A stretch of DNA of 64,000 nucleotides from Psychrobacter glacincola (GCF_904846215.1 NZ_CAJGZK010000004.1:1-64000), one strand, 5' to 3'; positions 7,759-17,089 are shown, counted from the first letter of the stretch. The notes: generated by a model from the sequence alone, not told the origin. A program made the numbers and translations.

Positions 7759-9411
7759 TTATTGATCGTTTAAGGAATTTATATTATCTGCATTAGCAGG
7801 ATTTGTATCATAAAGAATGGCCTTAACTAAGGATATTCCCATAAGCACCATCACAAAGCTAAAAGGCAGTGCACCAATAACCATAGCTGTTTTAATGGCG
7901 CCAAGTCCTCCACTGATAAGCAGAACGCCAACAACTGAGGCTAAGATGACACCCCAAAATATAATATGTGGGCGACCTTTTGGACCTTCGTTACCGCCTG
8001 AATTGATAATGTTGATAACCAAAATTGCCGAATCTAACGTGGTAACTAAGTAGGTCAATAGTAGAACCAACACTAAAATTGCCATTACCCAAGCGAAACC
8101 TGAGGACAGCATTACATCTAGCATAGCGAGTAATTGAGCCTCTTGTCCCACACCCGAAATAGCGTCACCGGCCGCACCACTGAGCGTTAAGTCAATCGCT
8201 GTTCCGCCTACCACTGAAAACCAAATAAAGCACATAAGAGCAGGTAGGATAACGGTACCAAATAGATAAGTACGGATACTACGACCCCGTGAAATGCGAG
8301 CAAAAAACACACCAACGAAGGGACCAAAAGCAATCCACCATGCCCAGTAGAACACTGACCAGTCTTTTTGCCATGTGGCAAGAGTATCGCCAACGGGCGT
8401 ACCATCTGGCTGCCAAACGGTAACGAGTAGCTCAGGGAGCGCGACTACGTAGTCGAACAAGCCTACAAAAAATGCAGTTAGACCAAAGAAGGTCGAACCG
8501 AATATTAAGAAGAATGCAAAGAGAACAAAGCTTAAGCCCATGTTAATATTAGACAGCCATTTGACCCCTTTACCAAGCCCAGAAAGCGCAGACAGTGTTG
8601 CTATCCCAACGATAACTACAAGTGCAACGATAATCGCTGCCGTTGACGATGTGCCATCAGCATTGAGTAACCAATCGCCTAATCCAACTCGATGCATGCT
8701 AGAAACAAACTGCTCAACCCCAAATCCTAGTGTCTGTGCAACGCCCAAGATAGTGGCAATAACAGCGACAATATCGATCGCATTACCGAGATTACCAGAT
8801 AGCTTTTTACCAAATAGTGGCGCAAGACCCGAGCGAATAGTCAGAGGTAGCTTACGACGAAATGAGAAATACGCCATAGACAATCCGACTAAGGAGTAGC
8901 AAATCCACGCACTAAATCCCCAATGTAGAAAGGCCCATTTATAGGCATATCGTACATTATCTGCAGCAGAGCCTGTTGCCATACCCTGAATGACTTCAGG
9001 ATTATTGGCAAAGTGATACATTGGCTCTGCGGTCGCAAATGTTAACATACCCACACCGATACCAGCGCCGAAGATCATAGAAAACCATGAAAAGTTAGAA
9101 AACTCAGGTTTATCTCCTTGATCCCCCAAAATCAGCTTTCCATAGCGCGGAATAACGGCCAGTATCAAAGCTAAAATCAAGAAAAAAGCGACGGATAATA
9201 TATACCATGTCGAGAATTGATTGAGTAAGAAGCTATTGATTGCACCTAGCATAGCCGTTGAGTTTTCGGGGAACACGACTGCCCATAAAATGAACAAGCC
9301 CAGTAAAATCTTTGCAGTAACAGTAACGTCTTTATTAAAACCCTCATAAAAGCCTTTGCTTGCAACTTTGATCGGCAGTCTAGTTAAAGGTTTTCTTTTT
9401 TCAGGCTTCAT
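7759..9411 (-). CDS. dddT: BCCT-family transporter, probable DMSP importer DddT
   Basis: A 550-residue transporter of the betaine/choline/carnitine family with about 12 membrane helices. The family signature near helix 8 is visible as WTxWWxx-like FYWAWWIAFGPFVGVFFARISRGR, and the glycine-rich stretch GAGIGVGMLTFATAEP of helix 3 is present. BCCT proteins co-transport quaternary ammonium or sulfonium compounds with Na+ or H+. Its place directly downstream of dddD, on the same strand and 86 bases away, strongly suggests that DMSP is the substrate. Glycine betaine is an alternative, but no betaine-oxidation genes are nearby. The long charged N-terminus is normal for the family. Confidence 0.88.
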   Translation of the reverse strand: MKPEKRKPLTRLPIKVASKGFYEGFNKDVTVTAKILLGLFILWAVVFPENSTAMLGAINSFLLNQFSTWYILSVAFFLILALILAVIPRYGKLILGDQGDKPEFSNFSWFSMIFGAGIGVGMLTFATAEPMYHFANNPEVIQGMATGSAADNVRYAYKWAFLHWGFSAWICYSLVGLSMAYFSFRRKLPLTIRSGLAPLFGKKLSGNLGNAIDIVAVIATILGVAQTLGFGVEQFVSSMHRVGLGDWLLNADGTSSTAAIIVALVVIVGIATLSALSGLGKGVKWLSNINMGLSFVLFAFFLIFGSTFFGLTAFFVGLFDYVVALPELLVTVWQPDGTPVGDTLATWQKDWSVFYWAWWIAFGPFVGVFFARISRGRSIRTYLFGTVILPALMCFIWFSVVGGTAIDLTLSGAAGDAISGVGQEAQLLAMLDVMLSSGFAWVMAILVLVLLLTYLVTTLDSAILVINIINSGGNEGPKGRPHIIFWGVILASVVGVLLISGGLGAIKTAMVIGALPFSFVMVLMGISLVKAILYDTNPANADNINSLNDQ

Positions 9412-9449
9412 GTCTATTCCTTTAGATAGTCTTTCATTGGTTTACCTCA

Positions 9450-9485
9450 GTATCAAGCTACCCAATCCTTCGGGTAGCTTGATAC
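9450..9485. promoter_or_regulatory. Perfect 14-bp hairpin between dddD and dddT
   Basis: GTATCAAGCTACCC (9450-9463) and GGGTAGCTTGATAC (9472-9485) form a perfect stem with an 8-base loop in the 86-base gap between dddD and dddT. No T run follows on the minus strand, so full termination is unlikely. It may act as an mRNA-stabilising or partial-attenuation hairpin that lowers dddT expression relative to dddD. Confidence 0.55.
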
Positions 9486-9497
9486 CTATCATTTGGT

Positions 9498-12005
9498 TTA
9501 ACTTGGTAAATACTCACTACTCCAGCTATCGCTCAAATCCCCACTGGCGATACTGGCATCAATTTCCACCACACTATAGCCAAGTTCCAGCATTATTTGA
9601 CGGGTTGATTGCCCAAACTTTTCAGGTCGAGAAAGCGCGTATACGGCGCTATGCGATGGTCGAACAGCATAAGGATCAAGTTGGGTAACTTTATGACCAC
9701 TTGGATGGTTCTCATAAATCGAAAAAGAATAACTACCACGATCAGTACCTGGTTTATCATCCGCTATGTGACTATATTCAGTACGTAAAGCATTAATATC
9801 CGCACAAATTACAGCAGCAATATCAGCAGCTTGTAAGCGTTTAACCCAATCATGAGCAGGAATTTTTTGAAATGCATTAGACAAAAATGTAGAACGGTCA
9901 TTTTCATCTAACTGGCTAAAACCTTTTAATCCCTCAACGTTTTCAAACTTTTTCACATCGATTTCAGAAGCGTTTAATAACAAGTAATTCCCTGAAGAGG
10001 TATAGTAAAAGCGCGTCAATTCATCATGGCCGTTCGTTTCACGACCTGATGGCTCATCAAATAACCCACGTTTTTCGAAGTCATAACAATATGGAATTTG
10101 CAGTAATGCACTATTCGCTACTAATGAAGTACGACCGCGTCCAATACGGCCTGTACGATATTTTTGATATAGCGCCACGCCAATACTCATTGCTCCACCA
10201 AAGCCACACATGACATCAATGGTACCAACGTGTGCGTGTTCTTCAGGAGTGTCCATAGCTCCTCCGCAACGCAACATGATGCCAGTAGAAGCCTGTACCA
10301 CATCGTCATAGCCTATGAAATCACTACTCGGACCCTTACGCACACCACTAAAACAATCAAGCTTGCAAAATATAGCGTCAGGATTTAATGCTTTTAAGCC
10401 TTCAGCATCCAACCCCATTTTCTTAATTTGTGTATCTGTCGCATTCCAAACAATAACGTCCACCGAACGAACCAATTTCTCAAATACTTCTCGTCCTTTA
10501 CCCTTACCAATATCAGCAAGAATTGATCGTTTACCTACCATTTGAGACATACCATAAATGACAGTATTCCAGCTATCGTACAATGGAGATGCAGAATCAA
10601 GCTTAATCACTTCTGCACCAAAACGTGCTAAATAGCACGCCGAATGTGGCCCTGCAATGACATTACAAAGATCAAGTACCTTAATACCGTCTAACCAACC
10701 ACGTTTTTCATCGTTATTACTGACTAAAGGTAACTTGGTTTTGATATTCTTTAATTCTTTTAATGCGCCATCAAAGTCAATAGGTTGCGGCGGTTTCGGT
10801 TGCAACATCAACTCACCACACTCTTCTAACCAAACAATCGGGCCTGGTTGAATCATCTTGCCATAAGTTGGATCTTCGACTTCAATCATTAGCCCTGCAG
10901 TTTCAGCATGATCATCATGGATCCATTCTTGTAACCAACGCTGTGGCGCTCCAGGTATACCGCGTTTACCAAAAATCTTTTGCCACTCTTTTGAGGTACG
11001 TATTAGAAAAGCAGCTTTCATTTTCTCAGCGATACGATCTGCCCAATGTTTTGGCATGGGATAAACACCAAGCGATGTATCAGATTTCCACTGACTAGAA
11101 GGCAAATAAGTGTCTTCCTCTTCAGTCAATCCTTCCTCAATTAATTCATCGTATAACCCTAATACTTCTAAACAACGTTTAGCATGATGTTTGTGACTAG
11201 GACACACCACGTAAAACATACGCCCATCTTTACACATATAACTGCGGTAAAAAGGATCTAGCAGTTCTTGTAATTCTTCGTAGTCCATATTCATTGGAAT
11301 ACCTTCAACGCGGCGGCGTTGAATTTCAACTTCACGTTGGGTCAAATAACGTTCAGGTAAGTTTTCAATTTCTATTGAATTGTAACAAAGACCTTCCATT
11401 ACAGCTGCTGCAAGAGGAACTTCAATAGCATCGCCAACGCCAGTGTTTTCCCGTGCTTGTAGAGCAAAAACTACTGAAGAACCTGCTAGCATTGCACCAT
11501 AAGCAGAGGGAAGTGGAAGGGGTGAGAACGATGGATTAATGCCCATTAGTACACGATTTAAACCCATGTCAGTAAAAACGCCTGAGCTCGCTGATACAAT
11601 ACTTTCATAGGCACGTAGCTCACGGCGCTTTTCATCATTCGAGGCAAATCCAGGAATTGATAGCGTAATCAGCTGCGGACGTTCTTTACGCAGCTTTACC
11701 AAATCTAACCCCATTTCTGCCATTTTTCCAGGGCGAAAGCCTTCGATAACGATGTCGCTTTCTAAAATTAATTTTTTAGCCTGTGCCAATCCTTCATCAG
11801 TCTTAAGATCGAGTTTTAACATCAATTTATTGCGATTTAATACGGCGTTAGCCGGACTATCCCATTTTGGACCTGACGGTGGATCTATATGAACTACTGT
11901 TGCGCCTAAGTCGCCAAGCATCATGCCTACAGCGGGACCTGCAATATATTGACCAAAATCAATGACTTTGACACCTGTGAGTGGTAATTCAGAAGTTTCT
12001 CGCAT
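9498..12005 (-). CDS. dddD: DMSP CoA-transferase/lyase DddD
   Basis: An 835-residue protein made of two class III (CaiB/BaiF) CoA-transferase domains in tandem, about residues 8-400 and 435-835. This is the architecture and length of DddD, which uses acetyl-CoA and DMSP to give dimethyl sulfide and 3-hydroxypropionyl-CoA or 3-hydroxypropionate. The second domain has the catalytic Asp in VGTIDVMCG (about residue 597), where the class III family places it; the first domain has SAYGAML at the matching place, so only one active site seems complete, as in known DddD. Neighbours dddT, dddC and dddB support the assignment. A carnitine CoA-transferase would be a single domain of about 400 residues. 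Confidence 0.93.
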   Translation of the reverse strand: MRETSELPLTGVKVIDFGQYIAGPAVGMMLGDLGATVVHIDPPSGPKWDSPANAVLNRNKLMLKLDLKTDEGLAQAKKLILESDIVIEGFRPGKMAEMGLDLVKLRKERPQLITLSIPGFASNDEKRRELRAYESIVSASSGVFTDMGLNRVLMGINPSFSPLPLPSAYGAMLAGSSVVFALQARENTGVGDAIEVPLAAAVMEGLCYNSIEIENLPERYLTQREVEIQRRRVEGIPMNMDYEELQELLDPFYRSYMCKDGRMFYVVCPSHKHHAKRCLEVLGLYDELIEEGLTEEEDTYLPSSQWKSDTSLGVYPMPKHWADRIAEKMKAAFLIRTSKEWQKIFGKRGIPGAPQRWLQEWIHDDHAETAGLMIEVEDPTYGKMIQPGPIVWLEECGELMLQPKPPQPIDFDGALKELKNIKTKLPLVSNNDEKRGWLDGIKVLDLCNVIAGPHSACYLARFGAEVIKLDSASPLYDSWNTVIYGMSQMVGKRSILADIGKGKGREVFEKLVRSVDVIVWNATDTQIKKMGLDAEGLKALNPDAIFCKLDCFSGVRKGPSSDFIGYDDVVQASTGIMLRCGGAMDTPEEHAHVGTIDVMCGFGGAMSIGVALYQKYRTGRIGRGRTSLVANSALLQIPYCYDFEKRGLFDEPSGRETNGHDELTRFYYTSSGNYLLLNASEIDVKKFENVEGLKGFSQLDENDRSTFLSNAFQKIPAHDWVKRLQAADIAAVICADINALRTEYSHIADDKPGTDRGSYSFSIYENHPSGHKVTQLDPYAVRPSHSAVYALSRPEKFGQSTRQIMLELGYSVVEIDASIASGDLSDSWSSEYLPS

Positions 12006-12145
12006 AGCTATCCATCCTTAGAATTTTATTGTACTACTATGAAAAATTAGAATTTAATGAGAGGCGACAGCATAGCCGTAGGTAGCTATCAAACTATAAT
12101 CAGCCTCACTTCACGCATACATCTGCGTCCGAAATGTAAACGTAT

Positions 12146-12196
12146 CAATAACACTGTACCGAGGTATGTATTGCAAAATTCGATACGGTGTTATTG
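12146..12196. promoter_or_regulatory. 17-bp imperfect inverted repeat upstream of dddD
   Basis: CAATAACACTGTACCGA (12146-12162) and TCGATACGGTGTTATTG (12180-12196) are inverted copies with two mismatches, one of which is a G-U pair in RNA. It lies in the 260-base gap between dddC and dddD. Without a clear T run it may be an operator for a separate dddD promoter or a stabilising hairpin. Apart from this, the gap holds no gene I can support. Confidence 0.5.
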
Positions 12197-12265
12197 GACT
12201 CTTCTATTTCACAGATACTATAAAGGCACTGCCCATAAAAGAGGTTGTGCTCAAAAATTGGATGG

Positions 12266-13756
12266 TTAAGTAGGCATAGAGAACTGCTTTTCTTCTCGTA
12301 ACACTGCGCTAGGCCAGCGTTGCGTGATTGTTTTGCGTTTAGTAAAAAATCTCACACCGTCTGGTCCATACATAGCTAAGTCACCAAATAGTGAACGCTT
12401 CCATCCGCCAAAGCTTTGAGAAGCTACAGGTACGGGTAGTGGAATATTCACACCAACCATACCTACTTCGATGTTATCGATAAAATGACGAGCCGCTTCA
12501 CCGTCTCTTGTATAAATACAAGTACCATTGCCATACTCATGATCGTTTATGAGCTGTACTGCCTCGCTCATGGTCTGCACACGCATAACCTGTAAGACTG
12601 GCCCAAAGATCTCTGCCTCGTAACTGTGCATCTCTTTGGTGACATGATCAATCAAAGTAGGACCCACGAAAAATCCTTGCTCGTAGCCTTCTGGTGCAGC
12701 ATCAGAGCCATCGATGACCAGTTTTGCACCTTGATCGGTAGCGCTTTTGATGTGCTCTAATATCTTAGATTTGTGTGCCTGAGTAATAACAGGGCCAAAG
12801 TCGTTACTTTTATCTGAATGAACACCCAGTTTTAGCCCTTGAATAGCAGGCTGCAGTGCCGCAATCATCTTGTCAGCAGTCTCATCACCGACCGCAACTG
12901 CGACAGATAGCGCCATACAACGCTCTCCTGATGAGCCGAAAGCTGCCCCTAATAGTGAAGTAACCACATTGTCTAAGTCCGCATCTGGCATGACGATCGC
13001 ATGATTTTTTGCACCGCCGAGCGCCTGACAGCGTTTACCTTGTGCGGCGGCTGTCGTATAGATGTATTCAGCAATAGGAGTGGAGCCTACGAAGCTAACG
13101 GCTTTGACATCAGGATGATGTAAAATAGCATCGACAGCTTCTTTGCCACCATTCACCACATTAATAACACCATCAGGTAAGCCTGCTTGCTGCAAGAGTT
13201 GTGCAATAAAGAGTGTGGCGCTTGGATCACGCTCAGACGGTTTTAATATAAAGGTATTGCCGCAAACGATAGCCATAGGGAACATCCACAGCGGCACCAT
13301 CACAGGGAAGTTAAAGGGGGTGATACCAGCGACTATGCCCAATGGATGAAACTCACTCCAAGAGTCTATATCGGTAGCAACATTACGACTGTGCTCACCC
13401 TTTAATAGCTCAGGCGCTCCACAAGCATATTCGACATTTTCAATACCACGCTGTAGCTCACCGGCGGCATCATGAACGATTTTTCCATGCTCCTCACCGA
13501 CTAATCTGCATATCTCATCAGCATTTTGCTCTAATAATTCTTTGAATTTGAACATGACGCGCGCGCGTTTTAATGGTGACGTTTTGCTCCATGCTGGAAA
13601 AGCAGCTTTAGCCGCAGCGACTGCTTCACCGATAGTTTTTTCACCACCCAAAGCCACTTGCTTACTCACTTCACCCGTTGAGGGGTTGTAAATATCTTGA
13701 GTTTGGCTGTCATTATTTGACATGCTGCCGTTAATTAAATGTCCGATAGTTTGCAT
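12266..13756 (-). CDS. dddC: Malonate/methylmalonate semialdehyde dehydrogenase, DddC
   Basis: A 496-residue CoA-acylating aldehyde dehydrogenase of the MmsA type. Features are the N-terminal IGHLINGS start usual for MmsA, the NAD-binding segment FVGSTPIAEYIY, the catalytic Cys in SSGERCMALS (about residue 282), and EIFGPVLQV. In the ddd pathway the enzyme oxidises malonate semialdehyde to acetyl-CoA and CO2. The gene follows dddB by 60 bases on the same strand and is probably cotranscribed. On sequence alone it could be the valine-catabolic MmsA; the location decides for DddC. Confidence 0.9.
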   Translation of the reverse strand: MQTIGHLINGSMSNNDSQTQDIYNPSTGEVSKQVALGGEKTIGEAVAAAKAAFPAWSKTSPLKRARVMFKFKELLEQNADEICRLVGEEHGKIVHDAAGELQRGIENVEYACGAPELLKGEHSRNVATDIDSWSEFHPLGIVAGITPFNFPVMVPLWMFPMAIVCGNTFILKPSERDPSATLFIAQLLQQAGLPDGVINVVNGGKEAVDAILHHPDVKAVSFVGSTPIAEYIYTTAAAQGKRCQALGGAKNHAIVMPDADLDNVVTSLLGAAFGSSGERCMALSVAVAVGDETADKMIAALQPAIQGLKLGVHSDKSNDFGPVITQAHKSKILEHIKSATDQGAKLVIDGSDAAPEGYEQGFFVGPTLIDHVTKEMHSYEAEIFGPVLQVMRVQTMSEAVQLINDHEYGNGTCIYTRDGEAARHFIDNIEVGMVGVNIPLPVPVASQSFGGWKRSLFGDLAMYGPDGVRFFTKRKTITQRWPSAVLREEKQFSMPT

Positions 13757-13816
13757 AATATTTTTCCTTTTATAGCGTTTGGATTAAGGTTAAGTTAGTA
13801 GCGAATCAAAAGGTTA

Positions 13817-15007
13817 TCAACTTGGTGAGACGTCAGCGGTACTATGACCATCCCATAGCAAGGTATACAGCTGAATCATCTCTTCTAGACTGGGTATTCG
13901 AGGATTGTTATTAGGGGAACCTGAGGCGAATGCTTGCTCACACATCGTATCGATGAGCGCATCAAAATCTGCTTTTTGAACGCCAAATTCTGCCAGTGTG
14001 GGAACTTGTAGTTCTTTATTGAGACTTTTTAGATACTTAACCAAACTGGCGTTTGCTTGATCATCTGATTCACTGTGATCCGATATTCCTAATGCGCGCG
14101 CGCAATCAGCATAACGATCGGGTGCACTAGAGATACCAAACTCTGTAATGGTTGGCAGTAGCATCGCGTTCGACAATCCGTGCGGTACGTGAAAAAAGGC
14201 ACCGATTGGACGGCTCATACCATGTACTAAGGCGACTGAGGAATTGCAGAAGGCAATGCCTGCTAAGGTAGAGCCTAGCATCATCGCCTCACGGGCTATT
14301 TCGTCTTTTCCATTATGATAAGCGGTTTGGATATTAGGCCCAATTAAGCGTAAGGCTGCGAGCGCCTGTTGATCGCTATAAGCATTACGTTTAGGACTGA
14401 TATACGCTTCAATAGCATGGGTCATGGCATCGATGCCGGTGTCTGCGGTCGTACGCGGTGGTACGCTCATCGTCAGACTGTAATCGATAATTGCCGCTAT
14501 GGGCATGAATCCCATCCCAACACACAACAGCTTTTCATTATTAGCTTCGTCAGTAATGATGGTGAAACGTGTAACCTCTGATCCTGTACCAGCTGTCGTC
14601 GGTATGGCGATGATAGGTAGGCCTGTTTCATCGACTTGACGGGGAAATTTATAGTCACGAATGACGCCACCAAACTTACCCAAGATAGAAATAGCTTTAG
14701 CACTATCAATAGGACTGCCGCCACCTAGGGCAATTAGGCCATCGTAGTCTTGAGCTTTTACCTGAGATACTCCAGCCTCGATAGAGCTTTCAGTGGGTTC
14801 GGGTACGGTATCTGAGAATACATCTGCAGTAATGTTCACCTTTTTCAAGATGGTTTGCACATTATCAACGTAGCCGAGTTTCACCATCATCTCGTCAGTA
14901 ATGATAAGTGGCTTTTTTACACCTAAGCTGGCTAATATTTCTGGTAGCTTTTGGCAGGCATCGCGTCCAATTTCCATTGTCCTTGGCAGAAGGATACTGT
15001 GTGACAT
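13817..15007 (-). CDS. dddB: Iron-type alcohol dehydrogenase, 3-hydroxypropionate dehydrogenase DddB
   Basis: A 396-residue group III (iron-containing) alcohol dehydrogenase. The nucleotide-binding motif GGGSPIDSAKA (about residues 97-107), the GTGSEVTRFTIITD segment, and metal ligands in DAMTHAIEAY (Asp and His) and in VHGMSRPIGAFFHVPHG (two His) are all present. In DMSP catabolism DddB oxidises 3-hydroxypropionate to malonate semialdehyde. It is the first gene of the dddB-dddC pair and is divergent from the IclR regulator, with a strong palindrome in the shared promoter region. Length and motifs are complete. Confidence 0.9.
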   Translation of the reverse strand: MSHSILLPRTMEIGRDACQKLPEILASLGVKKPLIITDEMMVKLGYVDNVQTILKKVNITADVFSDTVPEPTESSIEAGVSQVKAQDYDGLIALGGGSPIDSAKAISILGKFGGVIRDYKFPRQVDETGLPIIAIPTTAGTGSEVTRFTIITDEANNEKLLCVGMGFMPIAAIIDYSLTMSVPPRTTADTGIDAMTHAIEAYISPKRNAYSDQQALAALRLIGPNIQTAYHNGKDEIAREAMMLGSTLAGIAFCNSSVALVHGMSRPIGAFFHVPHGLSNAMLLPTITEFGISSAPDRYADCARALGISDHSESDDQANASLVKYLKSLNKELQVPTLAEFGVQKADFDALIDTMCEQAFASGSPNNNPRIPSLEEMIQLYTLLWDGHSTADVSPS

Positions 15008-15029
15008 AGTTACTCATCCTTGTATTAAT

Positions 15030-15072
15030 AAATTTCACATAACGATAAAAATCCTATCGATATGTGAAATTT
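15030..15072. promoter_or_regulatory. Long palindrome (likely IclR operator) between dddB and the regulator
   Basis: AAATTTCACATA (15030-15041) is exactly inverted as TATGTGAAATTT (15061-15072). Inside, CGAT (15043-15046) pairs with ATCG (15056-15059) around the same centre (15051). The palindrome begins 23 bases before the dddB start codon and so would block its expression. A TATAAT at 15122-15127 may be the regulator's own -10 box, but no good -35 is seen. Confidence 0.65.
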
Positions 15073-15173
15073 AACAGAATATTTTTGTAATAGCAAGACG
15101 CAAAAAGATAAATTTTATCGTTATAATGGATAAATTTATTCGCTGAGAGTCAGCTAGAGGTTTAGAGTAGGAA

Positions 15174-15944
15174 ATGATTAATACCAAAAAGAAGGGTTCA
15201 AGCGTTGAGCGCGTTTTACAGATAGTAGAAGTGTTAGCCAGTTCACAAAGGCCGATGAGTGTCAGTGATCTAGCAGAAACGTTAGAAGTGCCTGTGCCCA
15301 GTATGTATCGGTTATTGGATCAACTGCACGGTCTTGGCTTCGTGCAGTTAGATTTGCCAGGGAAGGTCACCTGCGGAAAACGCATGTATAAGCTTGCCAT
15401 GAACTTATTGCAAAACAGTGATTTCAAAAATGAAAGGCTAGCCATACTGAATGAGTTGTCAGCAAAAATAGGAGAGACGGTAGGTATTGCGATTTTACAA
15501 GACTTAGATGTGGTTTATATCGATCGCGTCATGTCGGATTGGCCGTTGCAAATATTTCTACCTTCTGGCACTCATGTTCCCGTCTGGGCCAGTGCCAGTG
15601 GTAAATTATTATTAGCACAATTATCTGATGAAAAATGCAAGCGTATCGTTGAGAAAATGTCGATACATGCGCTAACGACCAATACGCAAACAGATAAAAA
15701 GCAACTGATGCAAACGATTACAACAACACGCGATACTGAAGTTGGGGTAGATAACGAGGAGTTTATTCCAGGTATGGTAGCCTGTGCTGTGATGATTCCT
15801 AATAATGACCAACAAGCATTTGCTACGGTGTTTACCCACGGTCCGACAGTTAGAAAAACTTTAGAAGAGTTGCTCAGTTACGTGCCTCTTATGCAAGAGG
15901 CAGCTAATGAGCTATCAGTAATTTTTAATCAAAACTATGAGTAA
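15174..15944 (+). CDS. IclR-family transcriptional regulator of the ddd cluster
   Basis: A 256-residue IclR-type regulator. The N-terminal winged helix-turn-helix covers about residues 8-70 (SSVERVLQIVEVLASSQRPM, then VSDLAETLEVPVPSMYRLLD). The C-terminal effector domain contains LDVVYIDRV, VWASASGKLLLAQL and the VDNEEFIPGMVACAVMI segment typical of the family. It is transcribed away from dddB across a 166-base gap that holds the palindrome at 15030-15072, so control of dddBC is likely. The effector might be 3-hydroxypropionate, acrylate or a CoA ester (inference). Known ddd regulators that I recall are LysR or AraC types. Confidence 0.9.
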   Translation: MINTKKKGSSVERVLQIVEVLASSQRPMSVSDLAETLEVPVPSMYRLLDQLHGLGFVQLDLPGKVTCGKRMYKLAMNLLQNSDFKNERLAILNELSAKIGETVGIAILQDLDVVYIDRVMSDWPLQIFLPSGTHVPVWASASGKLLLAQLSDEKCKRIVEKMSIHALTTNTQTDKKQLMQTITTTRDTEVGVDNEEFIPGMVACAVMIPNNDQQAFATVFTHGPTVRKTLEELLSYVPLMQEAANELSVIFNQNYE

Positions 15945-16244
15945 AATATCGTCAAAAAATCGCTGAAAAACTTGAATATAAATGATTGAATAGCTTTAGA
16001 TTTGTAGAATATCCATTGATCTGGGTAGAAAACTACCTTGCTATCACGTAGCCCTGTGTTTATAGAACATTTAGTCATAACTTGTCATTCTTCAGTGGTC
16101 AGCTTGAAAAGTTAATGAGTAAGATATTCAGTATTGTTACTTGTCGATCATTCAAAACGTGCTATGAATGTGTCTGTCAGAAACTGGCTTCATTGTTAAT
16201 ATATCCGTAGTCTTTTAAGAAGCGATCAGAGCTTGCTCTAGAAT

Positions 16245-16433
16245 TTATAAAAACAAGACCAGCCAATCAGTGATATCCCTGTCAACTTTGAGATCGAATT
16301 CAAAGGTTTGCAACTTTCCAAGCAAACGACCCTGTAGTATCCGCACACGACTGACCAATGGCAGCAGTTTTTTATCTGACCATCGCCACTCAGTCCAGTC
16401 TGAATGTTCATGAATATAGGTAATATGCTTCAT
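16245..16433 (-). pseudogene. Fic-family protein remnant (DUF4172 N-terminus)
   Basis: A 62-codon frame reading TYIHEHSDWTEWRWSDKKLL, followed by VRILQGRLLGKLQTFEFDL. This is the characteristic start of Fic proteins with an N-terminal DUF4172 domain (Y.HE..DW..F.W......L..VR..QGRLLGK). After residue 47 the match ends and a stop follows; the Fic motif (HPFxxGNGR type) is missing. It is therefore a truncated, non-functional relic of an AMP-transferase gene. Confidence 0.75.
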
Positions 16434-16677
16434 ATTTTTCTCAATTATATGCAGAGATTAAAACATTAATCTCCTTATATTTTACAGAGAATAGAAAAAG
16501 GATACAGTTCGATGCCTGTATAGTGACCCCTGCCCTCAAATCCATTCACATAAGCTTGGAAGATTTCAATTGAGCAACCTAACGATAAAAGTCAAACCAC
16601 ATCTGCCTTAGCATTTTATAGCGTAAACCCTTCTGAATTCTAATCCCACTCGAGCATAGATCTTATCTTATGTCGCT

Positions 16678-16694
16678 GCAAAGCAGTGCTTTGC
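16678..16694. repeat. 17-base palindrome, also found in the IS630 remnant
   Basis: GCAAAGCAGTGCTTTGC is a perfect inverted repeat around one central base. The same 17 bases occur at 39583-39599, in both places next to a CCTCGCT stretch. It may be a very small insertion or a relic of the same mobile element. Confidence 0.5.
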
Positions 16695-17089
16695 TAATCG
16701 CTCCTCGCTATACTTAAGCTCACTGTATTTAATAATGTCACTGAACCACGCCTCGTTAGAGCGATTCGCAGCAAACGGCTAGTCTTGCAGGTTTGGGTAG
16801 ATATGCTTATGATGATTTGAGCTGATGGTGACTTAAAAGCGCTTATGACAACGGCATTGAATGCCATATTGTGTAATGCGTCTGACCCTGTATCGACTGA
16901 TGTGATGATCTTGCTCTGAAAGATAAGCAAGCAATCGCTAAGAAGCACCATAGCGCTGCTTAGTGTCATTATGATCTGCTCTGACCAGTGATTCACATCG
17001 ATTGTGATGGATCTGCTGGTTACTAGTATCACGATTTATTCAGTCGTAGTATATTGAAGGCTTAACAGCTAATACTTTACCTTAAAATG

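Larger units (their letters stand above)
15945..17089. other. Gene-poor stretch between the ddd and ots regions
   Basis: About 1.1 kb without an intact recognisable gene. It contains a Fic N-terminal remnant (16245-16433) and a short palindrome shared with the IS630 remnant (16678-16694). A 112-codon open frame on the minus strand (16694-17032) has low-complexity content and no recognisable family, so it is not called. Confidence 0.6.

Noticed and set aside
9498..12005. Carnitine CoA-transferase CaiB as an alternative for the 835-residue protein
   Set aside because: CaiB is a single domain of about 400 residues; the double-domain length and the neighbours fit DddD.
12057..12269. 70-codon open frame between dddD and dddC
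   Set aside because: It runs across the inverted repeat at 12146-12196 and has no family features.
16694..17032. 112-codon open frame on the minus strand
   Set aside because: No recognisable domain, no good ribosome-binding site seen, Ser/Ile/Thr-rich composition; it lies in a debris region.
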